A stretch of DNA of 64,000 nucleotides, from the NCBI GenBank assembly GCA_026393835.1, contig JAPKZK010000085.1:62001-126000 (forward strand), read 5' to 3'. This document shows positions 35,004 to 42,899 of the stretch, one piece after another (position 1 is the stretch's first letter; each line of letters starts with the position of its first letter). The DNA comes from Candidatus Aminicenantota bacterium (GTDB taxonomy: Bacteria; Acidobacteriota; Aminicenantia; UBA2199). The position numbers were made by a program, and so were the translations under genes. The notes beneath the pieces are model-generated. The model did not search any database and was not told the origin of the DNA. It saw nothing but the letters and a program-made list of their open reading frames with translations.

Positions 35004-36275
35004 ATGAACTTTTGGTCTAAATTATTTTATAAATGGCGCAGGGTATGGAAATTTTTAAAGCTGTACCTGATCATCGCCGGTCCCGGCGTTATCGTGATGG
35101 TAGCCGATAACGACGCAGGCGGTATCACTACTTATGTGGCCACGGGCGCTAAATATGGCTACCACCTGCTCTGGTTCCTGGTACTATTGGGCCCCATCGC
35201 CTACTTCGTCCAGGAAATGACCGTACGCCTGGGGGCCGTTACCAAACGCGGCCACGCGGAAGCGATCTTTTTTGCCTTCGGGTCTTTCTGGGGCTGGTTC
35301 TCACTGCTGGACCTTATTTTTACCGACTGGCTGACCCTGGTAACCGAATTTATCGGCATGTCCGCCGCTTTGAGAATCTTCGGTATCCCGCCTTATGTTA
35401 CCATCTTCGTGGTGATAGTCATTATGGGCGCCATGGTGCTGCAAGGTCGTTACTGGACCTGGGAAAAAATCGCGCTCCTTTTTTGCGCCGTAAACCTGCT
35501 CTATATTCCATGCGCCTTTATCGTAAATCCCCCTGTTTCCGAGGTGCTTTATAATTGCACAGTACCCCATTTGCCGCCCGGCGGCTTTTCCAACGAACTC
35601 TTCTTTTTATTGATGGCCAATATCGGCACCACCATTGCCCCCTGGATGGTTTTTTTCCAGCAAAGCGCGGTGGTGGATAAGGGAATGCAGGAAAAGGATA
35701 TTTTATGGGGAAGAATCGATACCGCTATGGGATCTGTTTTTACCGTGGTGGTGGCCGGGTTTTGTATTGTCCTCACCGGTACGATCTTTAACGGGGTTAA
35801 TATTCACGACGCGGCCCAGGCCGCTACCCAACTGATGGGCATTAATAAATACCTGGGCACTTTCCTGGCCATCGGGCTTTTCGACGCCGGGTTTTTGGGC
35901 GCCATTTGTATATCCCTCGCCAGTTCGTGGGCCTTCGGCGAAGTGTTCGGCTGGGCGCATTCGCTGAATAATAAAGTAAGGGAAGCCCCCTGGTTTTATG
36001 CGTTTTATTTCTTCGCCTTGATCACGGCGGGCGGCGTGGTGCTTATCCCGGGTGCGCCGCTGGTTTTGATCACTCTTTTTGTCCAGGTGGTGGCCGTAAC
36101 GCTTTTACCCGCGGCCCTGGTCTTTTTAATATTACTGCTAAATAATGAAGAAACAATGGGAAAATACAAGAATACCCGTTTCCAGAATATCGTGAATATC
36201 TCCATCGTTACCGGGATAATCATCTTATCCACTGTATACGGCATCAGCACCCTTTTCCCTAATCTGTTTAAGTAG
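35004..36275 (+). CDS. Nramp-related (NRMT-like) divalent metal, probably Mg2+, transporter
   Basis: The protein has 423 residues and about 11 membrane segments. I chose ATG at 35004 with AAGGAGG upstream. The TM1 metal motif reads ADNDAGG instead of the DPGN of Nramp, keeping one Asp. The TM6 motif reads TTIAPWM instead of ATIMPHN: the metal-binding Met is Ala. From memory, Nramp-related magnesium transporters carry this Met to Ala change. With the M-box upstream, import of Mg2+ is the best guess rather than Mn2+ or Fe2+. Confidence 0.85.
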   Translation: MNFWSKLFYKWRRVWKFLKLYLIIAGPGVIVMVADNDAGGITTYVATGAKYGYHLLWFLVLLGPIAYFVQEMTVRLGAVTKRGHAEAIFFAFGSFWGWFSLLDLIFTDWLTLVTEFIGMSAALRIFGIPPYVTIFVVIVIMGAMVLQGRYWTWEKIALLFCAVNLLYIPCAFIVNPPVSEVLYNCTVPHLPPGGFSNELFFLLMANIGTTIAPWMVFFQQSAVVDKGMQEKDILWGRIDTAMGSVFTVVVAGFCIVLTGTIFNGVNIHDAAQAATQLMGINKYLGTFLAIGLFDAGFLGAICISLASSWAFGEVFGWAHSLNNKVREAPWFYAFYFFALITAGGVVLIPGAPLVLITLFVQVVAVTLLPAALVFLILLLNNEETMGKYKNTRFQNIVNISIVTGIIILSTVYGISTLFPNLFK

Positions 36276-36302
36276 GTGAAGGATTGAAAAAAGGAGCAGA
36301 CA

Positions 36303-36503
36303 ATGGAATTTAAAGATTTATTTTTAAGACCTTTAAAAAGGTTTTATGTTAACGCTTTTGCGCAGATCGCCGAGATCAACAGGAAATATAAAACCCCCCA
36401 GGTTAAAACAACCCCCATGGTCAAATTTACCCTGGTATTGCTGAGGGTATATTTGCTGGTCCTGGTCGGCATGCTGGTTTATAAATTTATCTCTCTCTTA
36501 TAA
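36303..36503 (+). CDS. Small single-pass membrane protein
   Basis: The protein has 66 residues and AAGGAG before the ATG. A basic N-terminal part (MEFKDLFLRPLKRFY) is followed by one hydrophobic helix at about residues 42-64. It sits between the transporter and the MgtE_N-CBS gene with 20-30 base gaps, so it is probably a small accessory subunit. I recognise no family. Confidence 0.7.
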   Translation: MEFKDLFLRPLKRFYVNAFAQIAEINRKYKTPQVKTTPMVKFTLVLLRVYLLVLVGMLVYKFISLL

Positions 36504-36522
36504 TGACTGCAGGAGGTAGCCC

Positions 36523-37803
36523 ATGGGAAACAATAATAATTTGAATCATAACCATACTGAACAGTATTTTTATCTTACGGAGATCGTCGGGGCCAAAGTA
36601 TTTCTCCACGGTAAAAAGATCGGGAAACTCTCCGATATCATCGTGGTGGAGAAAAAACAAGTTCCCGAAGTCACCCATTTTTACATTTCCCGGCCCTTTG
36701 GGAACCCGGCCCTGGTAGTGCCCAGGGCAAATGTCGTTTCGCTGTCGGGAAAGGAAGTGGAAATCGATATCGGGGCCGTGGAAAAATACGTCAGGGACTT
36801 GACGCCCGAAGAAATACTGCTGAAAGATTATGTGCTGGATAAAAAAGTACTGGATCTCGAGGACCACGAGGTGGAAGTGGTTTACGATATAAAGATTACG
36901 AAACAAAACGGCAATCTTTATGTCAGCGACGTGGATTTAAGCCGTTATGGGCTGCTGCGCCGCATCGGCTTAAGGAAACTGGCGGAGTTTATTTACAACC
37001 TGGCGGATAAAATAAAGGAACAAACGATATCCTGGGCTTATATCCAGCCGTTACCCACCAATCTTACCAGCTTTCGTGGGAATGTGAAATTGAAAGTTCT
37101 TAAGGAAAAATTGGCTGAAATGCACCCGGTGGACCTGGCGGATATTCTCGAAGAACTGGACCCTGAACAGCGCGTGGCCATTTTCGACGGACTGGATACC
37201 GGGCAAGCCTCCGACACCCTGGAAGAGATCGAGCCCAATGTAACGCGAGATCTTGTTTTTGCATTGGACAAAAAGAAAGTGGCCCAACTGGTCAATGATA
37301 TGACGCCGGGTCAGGCGGCCAATATTTTTTCGGTTTTGCCTTTTTCGGAGGTAAACCTGATTACGCCGTTTTTAGATAAAGAAATGGCGGCTAAGATCAA
37401 GCTAATTATCGATTCCCAGGAAGAAAATATCCTTAACTTCGCTACCCGCTATTTTTTAAAATACTCTCCGTCAAAGAGAGTGGGGGAAGTCCTGGCGGAA
37501 TATCGAAAACTGGCGGATGAAAATGATGTCATCATGTACCTCTATATCGTGGATGAAAATGACGTGCTCCTGGGGGTGATCGATATCAAGGAATTGTTGG
37601 TTTCCCAGGATGAGCAGCAATTAAAGGATATCATGACCGAAGATGTGATAGCACTGGATCCCGACAGCACCATGAAAGAGGCGTCGGAACTTTTTGAAAG
37701 GTATGGCTTCAGGGCGATCCCGGTGACGGATGACAATGACAAAATTATCGGCGTTATTCCTTACAAAGATGTCATGGATTTAAAACACCGCTTTATTGAA
37801 TGA
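36523..37803 (+). CDS. Soluble MgtE_N-CBS protein with N-terminal PRC-barrel-like region
   Basis: The protein has 426 residues and AGGAGG before the ATG. Residues about 17-95 resemble a PRC barrel (GAKVFLHGKKIGKLSDIIVV). Residues about 190-300 are the superhelical MgtE N domain (KLAEMHPVDLADILEELDPE). Two CBS motifs follow (IVDENDVLLGVIDIKELL and FRAIPVTDDNDKIIGVIPY). The MgtE membrane domain is absent. In MgtE the N and CBS domains bind Mg2+ and gate the pore; here they may gate or sense for the neighbouring Nramp-related protein in trans. Confidence 0.85.
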   Translation: MGNNNNLNHNHTEQYFYLTEIVGAKVFLHGKKIGKLSDIIVVEKKQVPEVTHFYISRPFGNPALVVPRANVVSLSGKEVEIDIGAVEKYVRDLTPEEILLKDYVLDKKVLDLEDHEVEVVYDIKITKQNGNLYVSDVDLSRYGLLRRIGLRKLAEFIYNLADKIKEQTISWAYIQPLPTNLTSFRGNVKLKVLKEKLAEMHPVDLADILEELDPEQRVAIFDGLDTGQASDTLEEIEPNVTRDLVFALDKKKVAQLVNDMTPGQAANIFSVLPFSEVNLITPFLDKEMAAKIKLIIDSQEENILNFATRYFLKYSPSKRVGEVLAEYRKLADENDVIMYLYIVDENDVLLGVIDIKELLVSQDEQQLKDIMTEDVIALDPDSTMKEASELFERYGFRAIPVTDDNDKIIGVIPYKDVMDLKHRFIE

Positions 37804-37815
37804 AAGCAAATGGGT

Positions 37816-37842
37816 AGGGAACAGGCGCTGCCTGTTCCTTTT
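37816..37842 (+). terminator. Rho-independent terminator between convergent genes
   Basis: GGAACAGGC, 3-base loop, GCCTGTTCC, followed by TTTT (37818-37842). It lies directly after the MgtE_N-CBS stop and abuts the end of the convergent DUF3943 gene, so it could serve both. Confidence 0.75.
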
Positions 37843-39433
37843 AAAATAAGTACCTGATTTCCAGGTAGGAACGTTTCTCCGTGCTGGATTGGGCAAAATC
37901 TTCAACGGTTCCCCGGCGGTGGATTTTTTCCAGTCCCGCCGCCAACTGGAACGGTGTATGGGGGATGCGGTATCCCAGGCTCATTCGGCAACTGACCCGC
38001 CGGTCCGTGAGATTGAAATCGTTCCCTGGGGTTATATCATTTTGAAAGCGGTCCATCCCGTCGACGGAGTCGTAGTAATGGAATTTAACGGCGCCTTTCA
38101 GTTCCAGGTTTGCATAGTCGATCTCCAGCAGCGACGACAGCGTGATACCCAGGGCGTAATAATAACCGTGTTCTCCTAAAGTGACCTTGGTTACCCCGAC
38201 CGGGTAAAGCTGCGCGTACTTTTTAAAAGCGTGGGAGTGAATCATGGCAAAATCAGCGTAAGCGTCGGCCCCAAACCGGATTTTCAGTGGCCCCCGGTAA
38301 ATCGTAAGGTCTACGGTGGGGCCCAGGAGGTTGATAATGCAATGTTTGTCTGCTTTGTCCGGGGCAGTGGAATCGGCGGCGTCCGCAAGTTTGGCAGGAT
38401 CGATGTTCATTACATCGAAAGCGCATGATGCGCCCACGAAAAAGCTGTACCCCCTCTTGTCGGGAAGAGCGGAAGAACCTTGAATGTTTTGCGAAAAATG
38501 CCCGAATAAAACCGCTTTGGCATAAATATCGAACTGGTACATTCCTTTTTTACTATAAGCTGCGTCGAGGTTGAATTCCGAAAAGAGGGTATCTTTGATA
38601 TTTACACTGGTGGAACCGGGTTCCCCATAGCCGGGCAAATGGAATATTTGGGTCTCAAGGCCCACATATGTCAGGGTATTGGCGGCTTCGCCGGCCATGG
38701 CAGCGAACCGGGGGCCGGCCACTAAGCGGCAGTCGCCCCAGAATTCCCCTTCCCCGTAAGCAAATTGCTCTTTATATTTTTTCCTGTCCAGCCATTCGTT
38801 GAAGGCCATGATGGGATTGGACAGCAGCCGGGCGATTTTGTTTGCGAAAGTCGGTCGCCGACTCCTGAAATAACGGCCCAATTGAAACGTCGCTTCGCCG
38901 AAACTCACTCCCCCGAAAGGGGTGGCAATCATATCGTTGATGGAAATCACTTCCCTGAATTCTACCAGGGATTCCCAGGCAAACGCACACGTGAACGTGT
39001 ATAAGAGGGATTCGAATTTATTTAAGCGACTGGTCCTGGCATAGTTGTAATACATGCCGCCGGCCAGGGAATGAGTCCAGTTAAACGAGAATGTGTTGGA
39101 ATCCATCCGAAATCCATCCAACTGGAAGATTCTTTTTTTCTGATCTTCCCAGGTAAAATGATATTCCCAATCTTCTTTCATCACTTCTTGCCGGATCCAG
39201 TAACTGGAAGTAGCGTAGACAAAATGTCCCAGGGCTTCCCACAGCGCCCGGTTAACATGTTTAACCGGCTTTTCCCCCTGGCCCAGCTTAAAGATTATTT
39301 TTTTAGAAATAGGGTCCTTTTGGTTTTTTTCATTTTCCGCGGATAATTGAAGCGCGGGTAAAAGTAACATTAATCCTAACACAGCAAAACACAAGAATGT
39401 ATTTTTCCTCATTTTCATTTTCGTTTTTCCCAT
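37841..39433 (-). CDS. DUF3943-like outer-membrane beta-barrel protein
   Basis: The protein is about 530 residues with an N-terminal signal peptide (FLCFAVLGLMLLLPALQLSA). The region NTFSFNWTHSLAGGMYYNYA followed by FAWESLVEFREVISINDMI and PFGGVSFGEA matches DUF3943. The second half is a series of amphipathic strands ending in the aromatic EIRYLF, as in outer-membrane barrels. Function unknown. Starts at 39433, 39418 or 39412 are all possible, and no clear ribosome site separates them. It stands alone. Confidence 0.8.
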   Translation of the reverse strand: MGKTKMKMRKNTFLCFAVLGLMLLLPALQLSAENEKNQKDPISKKIIFKLGQGEKPVKHVNRALWEALGHFVYATSSYWIRQEVMKEDWEYHFTWEDQKKRIFQLDGFRMDSNTFSFNWTHSLAGGMYYNYARTSRLNKFESLLYTFTCAFAWESLVEFREVISINDMIATPFGGVSFGEATFQLGRYFRSRRPTFANKIARLLSNPIMAFNEWLDRKKYKEQFAYGEGEFWGDCRLVAGPRFAAMAGEAANTLTYVGLETQIFHLPGYGEPGSTSVNIKDTLFSEFNLDAAYSKKGMYQFDIYAKAVLFGHFSQNIQGSSALPDKRGYSFFVGASCAFDVMNIDPAKLADAADSTAPDKADKHCIINLLGPTVDLTIYRGPLKIRFGADAYADFAMIHSHAFKKYAQLYPVGVTKVTLGEHGYYYALGITLSSLLEIDYANLELKGAVKFHYYDSVDGMDRFQNDITPGNDFNLTDRRVSCRMSLGYRIPHTPFQLAAGLEKIHRRGTVEDFAQSSTEKRSYLEIRYLF

Positions 39434-39583
39434 TGGTATTATTTTTGCTTATAACGAATCCTGATTGTAGCATACCGGCTGGTTTTAGTCAAACAAAGCG
39501 GGCTTAAATAGATATTTTTTCTTAAGTTCATTTTTTCCTCCTACAGGCCAAATAATAAATCAAAATGGTCATTTTGACCATAG

Positions 39584-39623
39584 GACTAAAGTCCCGTTTT
39601 TAAAAAAGGGACTTTAGTCCCGG
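39584..39623. terminator. Long inverted repeat after the SGNH-like gene
   Basis: GGACTAAAGTCCC and GGGACTTTAGTCC form a 13-base stem with a 12-base A/T loop. A second palindrome, TGGTCATTTTGACCA, lies about 15 bases to the left (39566-39580). There is no long U tract. It lies downstream of the minus-strand SGNH-like gene and upstream of the DUF3943 gene. Confidence 0.5.
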
Positions 39624-39666
39624 TACATCAGGGGGGTATTTTCCTGGAAAAAAGTTTGGCTGTCGC

Positions 39667-40668
39667 CTAATGACGCCTAATCACCCTTGCATATAATGGC
39701 GGTAACTTTTCGCCCGGGATTTCCGGGAATTCGATACTCCCGGTCCGCATATTCCGGATAATGGTTTTCCGTAACCTGATGTGGAAACTGGTTTTATAGT
39801 GAATCTCATCATGTTTAAAGACTTCTTTCTTGAGGAAAATCATTTTAGCAAAGAAATCTTTAAACAAGTCAGTTAAACCGTTTTCACGTATTTGAATTTT
39901 AATAAAGGAAAAATCCGAAATATACTTTTCCGACAGAGGGGGGCAAAGCAAGTGAAGTTTTATATGGTTCTTCCGGCAGAGTTCGTCCAGTTTTTTAAGG
40001 TATTCCACGGCAATGGGCGCCAGGTATATCCTTTCCGCCGTTGGAAATCCGGTGAAACCGAAGGGATGGTTACCCAATGTGCTGAAATCCACCTGGAAAT
40101 GTTCCAGGTGCTTTTTTATAATTTTTTTTATGAATCCTTGCCGGTACAGGTAGTAGTATTTGCAGTTTTTCATTAATGAAAAAACCAGGGGCGAGAAATA
40201 CCGGTCGTTTTCTTTGGAGAAAAAAGGCAGGAAAAAGTAATTAAACGTATATATCTGATCCAGGTTGTTGGCCAGCGTAAAGGGGTGGAAAATCGCAATC
40301 ACATCTTTGACCTGGCCGGGGTACCGGGAGATGTATTTGTCCACCAGGATATACTGCGCCGTCATGGAAATGGCCTGGTTCGAAGTGAGATATAACGATT
40401 TTTTCCCCGGACCGGTGGGGTATAACTGGCGGGCCACGCTGTCGCCGATAATCACTTCCGGGTAGGCTTTGGCAGTTTCGGCCAGCTTTATGGCTTCATA
40501 GATATCTTGATCGACGGTAGTTTGTTTAAAAACAAACGTTTCCAGTAACAGGAAAATGGCGATTCCCAACAAAATGAAAAGTATGGATTGTATTACGCCG
40601 ATAAACGGGCGAACACGGGGGTTCGCCCCTACTTCGCGGTCCTTTGCGTTCTTCGCGGTTGCATTCAT
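39667..40668 (-). CDS. SGNH/DltD-AlgJ-like membrane-anchored protein, partner of MBOAT
   Basis: This protein is 333 residues. I chose ATG at 40668, with AGGTGA upstream and 8 bases after the MBOAT stop; a longer frame to 40830 overlaps the MBOAT gene. After a short cytoplasmic N-terminus one membrane helix (IQSILFILLGIAIFLLLETF) is seen, then VIIGDSVARQLYP, the GDS nucleophile motif of SGNH-type proteins. A candidate His motif is HDEIHY near the C-terminus. In alginate, teichoic acid and related systems such proteins complete O-acyl transfer outside the membrane after an MBOAT. The substrate is unknown. Confidence 0.68.
   Translation of the reverse strand: MNATAKNAKDREVGANPRVRPFIGVIQSILFILLGIAIFLLLETFVFKQTTVDQDIYEAIKLAETAKAYPEVIIGDSVARQLYPTGPGKKSLYLTSNQAISMTAQYILVDKYISRYPGQVKDVIAIFHPFTLANNLDQIYTFNYFFLPFFSKENDRYFSPLVFSLMKNCKYYYLYRQGFIKKIIKKHLEHFQVDFSTLGNHPFGFTGFPTAERIYLAPIAVEYLKKLDELCRKNHIKLHLLCPPLSEKYISDFSFIKIQIRENGLTDLFKDFFAKMIFLKKEVFKHDEIHYKTSFHIRLRKTIIRNMRTGSIEFPEIPGEKLPPLYARVIRRH
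40590..40660. repeat. Repeat-like DNA encoding the N-terminus of the SGNH-like gene
   Basis: The segment includes GGGCGAACACGGGGGTTCGCCC, a hairpin, and TTCGCGGTCCTTTGCGTTCT, both with the look of intergenic dispersed repeats. They encode the short cytoplasmic N-terminus. Confidence 0.45.
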
Positions 40669-40676
40669 GTCATCAC

Positions 40677-42203
40677 CTAAAATTGGGCATAAATAAAGGG
40701 GGCCGTCCTGCGGAACCCGAAATAGAGGATGATAAATATCAGCAGGTAATAAATCCCCCATCGAAGAACCAACGGTTTCTTTTTGAGCCATGCGCCGGCG
40801 CTTCCTTTGCCCTGGAGGAATTCCACCCAACCCAGCGCCCCGATGCCCAGGGCCAGTGCGATAACGTGCAAGTAGTCGATATTGAACTCCAAATAGATAT
40901 GGTTGATGGTAGAACCGATGGTCTTAAAATCGAAGGACAGGAACAGTTTTTGAAAAAAGTCCCCAAGTCCCGTGGGCAGGTTTTTAATAATATAAAACGC
41001 GTCGGCAATGGAATTGGCCCTGAAAAATATCCAGGCGAAACACACCAGGCTGAAGGTAGTAAATACCTGGAGCGCCCGGTACCATTGCCAGGATTTTTTA
41101 ATGGACAGGGCTTTGCGGATTCTTTTTTTCAGTTTCCGGGTGCTGAAGCCGACGAACAGGTACATGCCCATTAAGAGTCCCCAGATCACGAATGTCCAAT
41201 TGGCGCCGTGCCAGAGGCCGCCCAGGAACATGGTTATGATGATGCCGCCGATGTAGGCCCAGGTTTCTGTTTTTACTTTCAGCACTTTCTCTTTTGGCGT
41301 TCGTCTTAATATGGCGTATGAGATGGGCAGGAAGAGGTAATCCCTTAACCAGGAGGAAAGGGAGATATGCCAGCGGGTCCAGAATTCGGTCAGGGTTTTG
41401 GATAGATAAGGGCGATCGAAATTCTTCATGGTATCGAATCCCAGGACCTTTGCCGATCCCACGGCGATATCGGTATATCCTGAGAAATCGCAATAAACCT
41501 GGAATGCATAAAACCCCGCGGCGATTATAAAAAAGATGCCGTTGTTAAAGTGGCGGTGATGAAGGTCATTGAATACGCGGTCAACGATCACGGCGGCGTT
41601 ATCGGCAATGACCAGTTTTTTAAAGTAGCCCCACAGCATTAATTTCAGGCCGTCGGTGAAGCGCTCATAATCGAAATGGCTTTCCCGGTAGAATTGGGGA
41701 ATCAGATGACCGGGTCGTGCGATGGGACCTGCCGGCAACTGCGGGAAAAAGGAAACATATAAGGCATATATACCGATGTGCCGGGTGGTTTTTTGCGCTT
41801 CCGCTTCCCTATAGACTTCCACCAGGTAGCTGATGGTTTTAAAGGTGAAAAACGAAATGCCGATAGGTAAAACCAGGTTTAAAAGGCCCGGGTGGGGAGA
41901 AAAAGTCCGGATAAAAAAATCCGCATATTTGTAATAGAATAATAGGGCCAGTGGGATGGCCAGGCCCAGGATAAGAAACGCCTGTTTTTTTCGTTTCACC
42001 GCCGTTTTTTCGATGCCTATGGCGCAGTAATATGTGGCGGCGGTGACCGCGAGAAGTAAAAGGACATAGGCGGGTTTCCGGTGCATATAAAAAAAATAAC
42101 CGGCGATCAAGAGAAAGGCCCAGCGGAGTTTAAACGGGAGGAGGAAATAGAGAACGGTGACCACCGGGAAGAATACCAGGAATTCGAACGAATTAAAATT
42201 CAC
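40677..42203 (-). CDS. MBOAT-family O-acyltransferase (AlgI-like)
   Basis: The protein has 508 residues and about 11 membrane segments. The catalytic His lies in GGLWHGANW. Other family marks are LPIGISFFTFKTISYLVEVY and FFPQLPAGPIARP. It transfers an acyl group across the membrane to an extracytoplasmic glycan, lipid or other hydroxyl acceptor. It is followed by the SGNH-like gene, the usual two-gene layout. Confidence 0.93.
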   Translation of the reverse strand: MNFNSFEFLVFFPVVTVLYFLLPFKLRWAFLLIAGYFFYMHRKPAYVLLLLAVTAATYYCAIGIEKTAVKRKKQAFLILGLAIPLALLFYYKYADFFIRTFSPHPGLLNLVLPIGISFFTFKTISYLVEVYREAEAQKTTRHIGIYALYVSFFPQLPAGPIARPGHLIPQFYRESHFDYERFTDGLKLMLWGYFKKLVIADNAAVIVDRVFNDLHHRHFNNGIFFIIAAGFYAFQVYCDFSGYTDIAVGSAKVLGFDTMKNFDRPYLSKTLTEFWTRWHISLSSWLRDYLFLPISYAILRRTPKEKVLKVKTETWAYIGGIIITMFLGGLWHGANWTFVIWGLLMGMYLFVGFSTRKLKKRIRKALSIKKSWQWYRALQVFTTFSLVCFAWIFFRANSIADAFYIIKNLPTGLGDFFQKLFLSFDFKTIGSTINHIYLEFNIDYLHVIALALGIGALGWVEFLQGKGSAGAWLKKKPLVLRWGIYYLLIFIILYFGFRRTAPFIYAQF

Positions 42204-42324
42204 GGCAAACCTCTTTTTCCTGGGATATCATTTATAGCGTTCCTTGCTTCCCCTGGTGTTTTTATGAAGTAATATTATAGCATAAAATTGAGTCTATAAG
42301 CAAGGTTAAGAAAATTTTGAATTT

Positions 42325-42657
42325 CTAATTGTTGGCAAGCATTTTTTCTACAAATGCTAAATATTGAGGTGTGGCTTCAGTGATTTGAATACCCGTGGCC
42401 ACCCCCGCTTCCCCGGTAGACTCGTCGGTGCTCTCTTTGCTCCACATGATCCGGCCTTTTAACGTAAAGGTCTCATCCGCGGCGCCTATTAATATGGAAA
42501 CTTCACTCTCCACCGGGAGCGGGAGCGCTTCGGTGGTGGTAACAAACAGCCCGTTTTTAGAAACATTGGAAGTCAATCCCATACTATCAAAGCCGTCTTT
42601 ACCGATGTTAACGAGCAATTTTTTCTCTAAACGTACTTCATTTCTATTATCTGACAT
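42325..42657 (-). CDS. PilZ-domain protein
   Basis: The protein has 110 residues. I chose ATG at 42657 with AGGTG upstream; GTG at 42666 is possible. The pattern is a single PilZ fold: RLEKKLLVNIG, SNVSKNGLFVTT, and GRIMWSKES. The RxxxR and DxSxxG c-di-GMP motifs are only partly kept (NVSKNG), so c-di-GMP binding is uncertain. The gene is monocistronic. Confidence 0.75.
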   Translation of the reverse strand: MSDNRNEVRLEKKLLVNIGKDGFDSMGLTSNVSKNGLFVTTTEALPLPVESEVSILIGAADETFTLKGRIMWSKESTDESTGEAGVATGIQITEATPQYLAFVEKMLANN

Positions 42658-42830
42658 GCACGTCACCTATTGAATTTAAGCGGAGCAATTTTGGCGCCAC
42701 ACACCGGGAATGCCCCATTTTAACCCCGAAATAGGATAACCGACCACTGGCGACGATAGGCAGTGGAACGAAAAAGAGTAATTTTTTTACACTTATTACT
42801 TCTTTTTCATATGCCCGGGAATAAGGTAGG

Positions 42831-42867
42831 GGAGTAAAAGAACAGTTGCCGCCTGTTCTTTTACTCC
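42831..42867 (-). terminator. Terminator-like hairpin after the hydrolase-ABC fusion gene
   Basis: GGAGTAAAAGAACAG, 7-base loop, CTGTTCTTTTACTCC: a perfect 15-base stem. It lies about 30 bases past the stop of the minus-strand gene that ends at 42900. Confidence 0.65.
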
Positions 42868-42899
42868 TCCGTACAGCCTGATTACTGCTGCCGGCTCTT

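Noticed and set aside
39667..40830. 387-residue reading of the SGNH-like gene
   Set aside because: The first 54 codons overlap the MBOAT gene; ATG 40668 has a ribosome site and fits the operon spacing.
42831..42867. Operator site
   Set aside because: A perfect 15-base stem just past a gene end is better explained as a terminator.
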